A stretch of 24,197 nt of DNA from an uncultured Veillonella sp. (GTDB lineage Bacteria; Bacillota; Negativicutes; Veillonellales; Veillonellaceae), in contig CAAEOZ010000050.1 in the NCBI GenBank assembly GCA_900757715.1, positions 1-24,197 on the forward strand, in the 5' to 3' direction. This document shows positions 21,556-24,197 of the stretch, piece by piece. Positions within the stretch are counted from its first letter, which is position 1. Each line of letters opens with the position of its first letter. Below the pieces are notes generated by a model. It worked only from the letters and a program-made list of their open reading frames with translations. It had not been told where the DNA came from and searched no databases. The position numbers and the translations under genes are program-made.

Positions 21556-23799
21556 TTAGAAATTATGCCGTATCCCAGCATCAATGCGCCATGTATTTTC
21601 TATAGTAGCACCAAAGTTTTTAGTGAATGTACCATATAGATATGTACTAGGTCGAATATTCCAAGATCCGCCAATCTCAGCATCAAGCCATGTATCTTTC
21701 AAATCGACTTCCGTTTGTACTGTTGAATTTCCCGGGGCAGAATACGTTGTATTCACCTTACCAGAGAATTCGTGAGCCAACGCTAATTTAGCAAAGATAT
21801 TGGATTTTTCTGTTTCCTTCCCAATGCCAATACCGAGTCTGCCTACAGCAGAGTTCACAGCATCAGCTTTCACATGCATAGAACCACCACCGACAACAGA
21901 GGCATCATAGGATACACCATTCAAACGGCCTACAATAAATTCTACACTAGGATCGATATAGAAACCATTTTGTTTCTTGATGCGTTTACCGTATTCAGCA
22001 CTCAATGATGTACCATACGTATGATAATTGCCATTTACCCGCTGTCCACCTACAGTATAAAGGTTGTAATTATTGGATAAACGATTACCACGAGCGATAA
22101 TATCTAAATAACGACCATCGTCATGTTGTTTTGTGCCGTACAAGGCAATGCCACCAAGTTTACCATCACCACTGCCATTAGCATAAGAATTACTGGATGT
22201 ACTGTAATCAATGGCACCTCCCAAAATCCAACCATTAGAAGCCTTATGATCGTAGCCGACTTGTACACCATTATACGTCATATGTGCATCAGCACCGTCT
22301 GTAATTTTAGATTTACCGCCTATATATTTCGCCCATACACCTTGATTTGTATTAGCTAAACGAAGATCTCCTAAACGGCGTTGTAAATCATTGGTATTAC
22401 TCTTCCATGCCATAGCAGTCGATGTAAGAGCAGATTTTGTGCCACTTACGAGTGATGATTCACTAGCACGATTAATCTTTGTTGTGTCACCCACAACAAG
22501 GCGCCCCTGTGCATCAAAATGATTTGCACCAAGCTCTGCAACAGCACCTGGACTCGTAATACCTTCGTTAATTTGCACGGTTGCACTCAGTTTCTTATCA
22601 TTGCCAGTATATTGTAATTTATTGGCTAAGGCTTGTATTTCCTTACGGTAGCTATCATCATTAGTCAAATTAGCTCCATCGCCTTGCAACGTAATATGGC
22701 TATTATCTGCAGCATGTTCAACAACGATATTCCCCTTTCCATTTTCACTAGCTGGAACACCGGTCTTGTAAACAGCATTCACATAGCCGCTATAATTTTG
22801 AATTGTAATAGGACGTGCATCGATAGGATGAAGTATACCTGCTGCCGTTGGATTTGCACCGCCTACGAGATTGCGAACCTTACTGCCCTTATATAGATAT
22901 GCTGCATTATCCCCAGATGGACGTTCTCTTTTAGGGGTAGGACGCTCCATACCAATCCATTCATTATTCCAAGTCCCTCCATTTTGTAAGTAAATGTCAG
23001 CACCAGAATTATGAGGGTTCTTATTGCTTTCAGCATATTCATTTAGTACAGCACCCGTAAGTTTAGAATTAGGTGTTGTAAAAGCTAATGCTATATTCGT
23101 TGGCACTTCGTTATGATTTGGATCACGACCATAATCCTTATTAATTAACCCTATATTCCCAATAGCAACTAGGTCCTTAGAACCTGGATGTTTACCATCA
23201 GAACCAGTATTAACGTATACATCACCCTCTTCTGCCACCACAGAGTAAGTATCAGAGGTTTCTAAAGGATGCGTGATGATACGTCCACCACCATCAACGA
23301 TAATATGTCCACGTTGATTAGCTTGTAAACCGACACCGATAGCATCAATATCTACATTGCCTTTGACGTGAATATTAGTATCTCCATAATCTCTATCAGG
23401 ATTCTCTTTGCTGAGTCTTGGCACTTTACCGCCGTAGCCAGCATAAACCGCACTCATATAGTAATGTCCGAGCTCTCTTTTGGATGCCGGTGCATCATTC
23501 TTTAACCGTACAATTAAATCCTTATCCACAGTCAATTGTGAACCAAAACCATTATAGATGCCCGTTACATTCTTACTTTTACCTGTATCTGTTAAGCTTT
23601 TACCATGCACATTAACCGTCAAGGTGTCCTCTATATGCTTGACTTCCGGTTGTGTTTGTACAGGTGACCCCATTGTTAATCCAAGCAATTCCTCCGCTTT
23701 ATCACTTGTGGCATTAATTTCTGTAGCAAATGCAGAGCAGGTCATTCCAGTTAATACCAACGCAGCCATCACAGCCGATATATTTTGTTGTAATTTCAT
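21556..23799 (-). CDS. Type V autotransporter, outer-membrane beta-barrel protein (747 aa)
   Basis: The protein begins with a signal peptide (KLQQNISAVMAALVLTG, then SAFA, cleavage expected after Ala25). A passenger of about 450 residues follows, rich in Gly, Asn, Asp and short strand-like repeats, compatible with a beta-helix of surface adhesin type. Residues from about 485 to the end (NQGVWAKYIGG... ) form the autotransporter beta-barrel. It has alternating strands such as GVQVGYDHKASNGWILGGAI and ends in a typical outer-membrane C-terminal strand finishing with Phe (AGIRHNF). The barrel would be inserted in the outer membrane by the BAM machinery and the passenger displayed. The start ATG follows GAGAG. 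No protease motif is obvious. It is monocistronic, bounded by terminators on both sides. Confidence 0.9.
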   Translation of the reverse strand: MKLQQNISAVMAALVLTGMTCSAFATEINATSDKAEELLGLTMGSPVQTQPEVKHIEDTLTVNVHGKSLTDTGKSKNVTGIYNGFGSQLTVDKDLIVRLKNDAPASKRELGHYYMSAVYAGYGGKVPRLSKENPDRDYGDTNIHVKGNVDIDAIGVGLQANQRGHIIVDGGGRIITHPLETSDTYSVVAEEGDVYVNTGSDGKHPGSKDLVAIGNIGLINKDYGRDPNHNEVPTNIALAFTTPNSKLTGAVLNEYAESNKNPHNSGADIYLQNGGTWNNEWIGMERPTPKRERPSGDNAAYLYKGSKVRNLVGGANPTAAGILHPIDARPITIQNYSGYVNAVYKTGVPASENGKGNIVVEHAADNSHITLQGDGANLTNDDSYRKEIQALANKLQYTGNDKKLSATVQINEGITSPGAVAELGANHFDAQGRLVVGDTTKINRASESSLVSGTKSALTSTAMAWKSNTNDLQRRLGDLRLANTNQGVWAKYIGGKSKITDGADAHMTYNGVQVGYDHKASNGWILGGAIDYSTSSNSYANGSGDGKLGGIALYGTKQHDDGRYLDIIARGNRLSNNYNLYTVGGQRVNGNYHTYGTSLSAEYGKRIKKQNGFYIDPSVEFIVGRLNGVSYDASVVGGGSMHVKADAVNSAVGRLGIGIGKETEKSNIFAKLALAHEFSGKVNTTYSAPGNSTVQTEVDLKDTWLDAEIGGSWNIRPSTYLYGTFTKNFGATIENTWRIDAGIRHNF

Positions 23800-23873
23800 A
23801 AAAATCTCTCTTTCTTACCCCGCCTAATACGAGGCTCTCACAGAACGCATTTATACATACACCCTAAAAATAT

Positions 23874-23911
23874 AAAAAGACCCCCTAAGTCCAACTTAGG
23901 AGGTCTTTTTT
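23874..23911 (-). terminator. Terminator after the DUF4198-like gene
   Basis: The arms 23874-23890 and 23894-23910 pair at all but one position around CCA, with a GACC core and a T5 tract on the minus strand. It separates the partial gene at the right edge from the autotransporter. Confidence 0.9.
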
Positions 23912-23944
23912 ATTTCACACACTTAGTAAATGATATATCCTATA

Positions 23945-24197
23945 TTATTCAGGATTGATGATAAAGGACAATGCACTGAAGTATTTATTTTGCTCACCTT
24001 TAGTTTGAGTTGGGAAGCCCACTTCAACGCCTACTACGTTAAGACCATTAGCGCTTACTGTAACCGTTGCTTTACCGTTTTCATCAGCTTTGCTTTCGTT
24101 AGTAAGATCGTTAATTACGTCTTTGATTAAAGGTGCATTTGCATATGGTTTGCCTTCTTTCAAGACTTGAATTTCATATGTATCACCTTTTCTAAGA
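23945..24197 (-). CDS. C-terminal end of a DUF4198-like (metal-uptake associated) protein
   Basis: Only the last 84 residues are in the window; the frame stays open to the right edge and no internal start is needed. The text GDTYEIQVLKEGKPYANAPL, then ESKADENGKATVTVSANGLNVVGVEV and YFSALSFIINPE, shows an Ig-like domain pattern. The phrases 'GKPxANAxV' and 'DENGKxxV' are characteristic of DUF4198 proteins. These are periplasmic, often encoded near nickel or cobalt transport genes. Here the neighbour is an autotransporter, so that link cannot be tested. Family assignment is moderate because the N-terminal part is missing. Confidence 0.5.
   Translation of the reverse strand, partial: LRKGDTYEIQVLKEGKPYANAPLIKDVINDLTNESKADENGKATVTVSANGLNVVGVEVGFPTQTKGEQNKYFSALSFIINPE

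Noticed and set aside
1..24197. CRISPR arrays, rRNA genes and complete insertion sequences
   Set aside because: I saw no regularly spaced direct repeats, no rRNA sequence and no transposase-like product.

Overview
The window is chromosomal DNA of a low-GC, diderm member of the Firmicutes; the best fit is Veillonella or a close relative in the Negativicutes. That assignment is inference. It rests on AT-rich DNA with strong AGGAGG-type ribosome binding sites, together with a type V autotransporter beta-barrel gene, which implies an outer membrane. Almost everything is transcribed from the minus strand. Only a small glutaredoxin-like gene (12503-12781) and a small membrane-protein gene (15835-16254) are on the plus strand. 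Both window edges cut genes: an MFS transporter at the left and a DUF4198-like protein at the right.

Region 1 (about 600-7840) is an arginine biosynthesis cluster read right to left: M20 amidohydrolase, argF, argC, argB, argD, a 60-residue membrane peptide, then a second M20 amidohydrolase. ArgB, ArgC and ArgD convert N-acetylglutamate to N-acetylornithine, and ArgF converts ornithine to citrulline. No argJ, argE or argA is visible, so the step that removes the acetyl group is not assigned here. The two M20 hydrolases flanking the cluster are the obvious local candidates. A convincing promoter (7808-7836) is followed by a dense set of palindromic TGTATA/TATACA boxes that look like an ArgR operator.

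Region 2 (7920-12850) holds a secreted or anchored metallophosphoesterase cotranscribed with a beta-carbonic anhydrase, then ilvN and ilvB for acetolactate synthesis, with the divergent glutaredoxin-like gene. Region 3 (12850-16410) holds a three-gene unit (class I methyltransferase, a Cys-rich 'nitrous oxide-stimulated promoter' family protein, and a FolT-like ECF transporter S component) behind a highly structured 5' leader. It also holds two divergent membrane proteins of unknown role and a tRNA-Arg(CCG).

Region 4 (16411-21500) is visibly more AT-rich and looks accessory. It carries a P-loop ATPase with a C-terminal S1-like RNA-binding domain, a low-molecular-weight tyrosine phosphatase, and a MORC-like GHKL ATPase fused to a probable PD-(D/E)XK nuclease. 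The long non-coding spacers include a 21-bp inverted repeat. The two ATPases are the best candidates for an undescribed, possibly anti-phage, system; this is an inference from domain architecture only. Region 5 (21500-24197) is surface related: a 747-residue autotransporter and the C-terminal end of a DUF4198-like protein. Clear intrinsic terminators separate most units.
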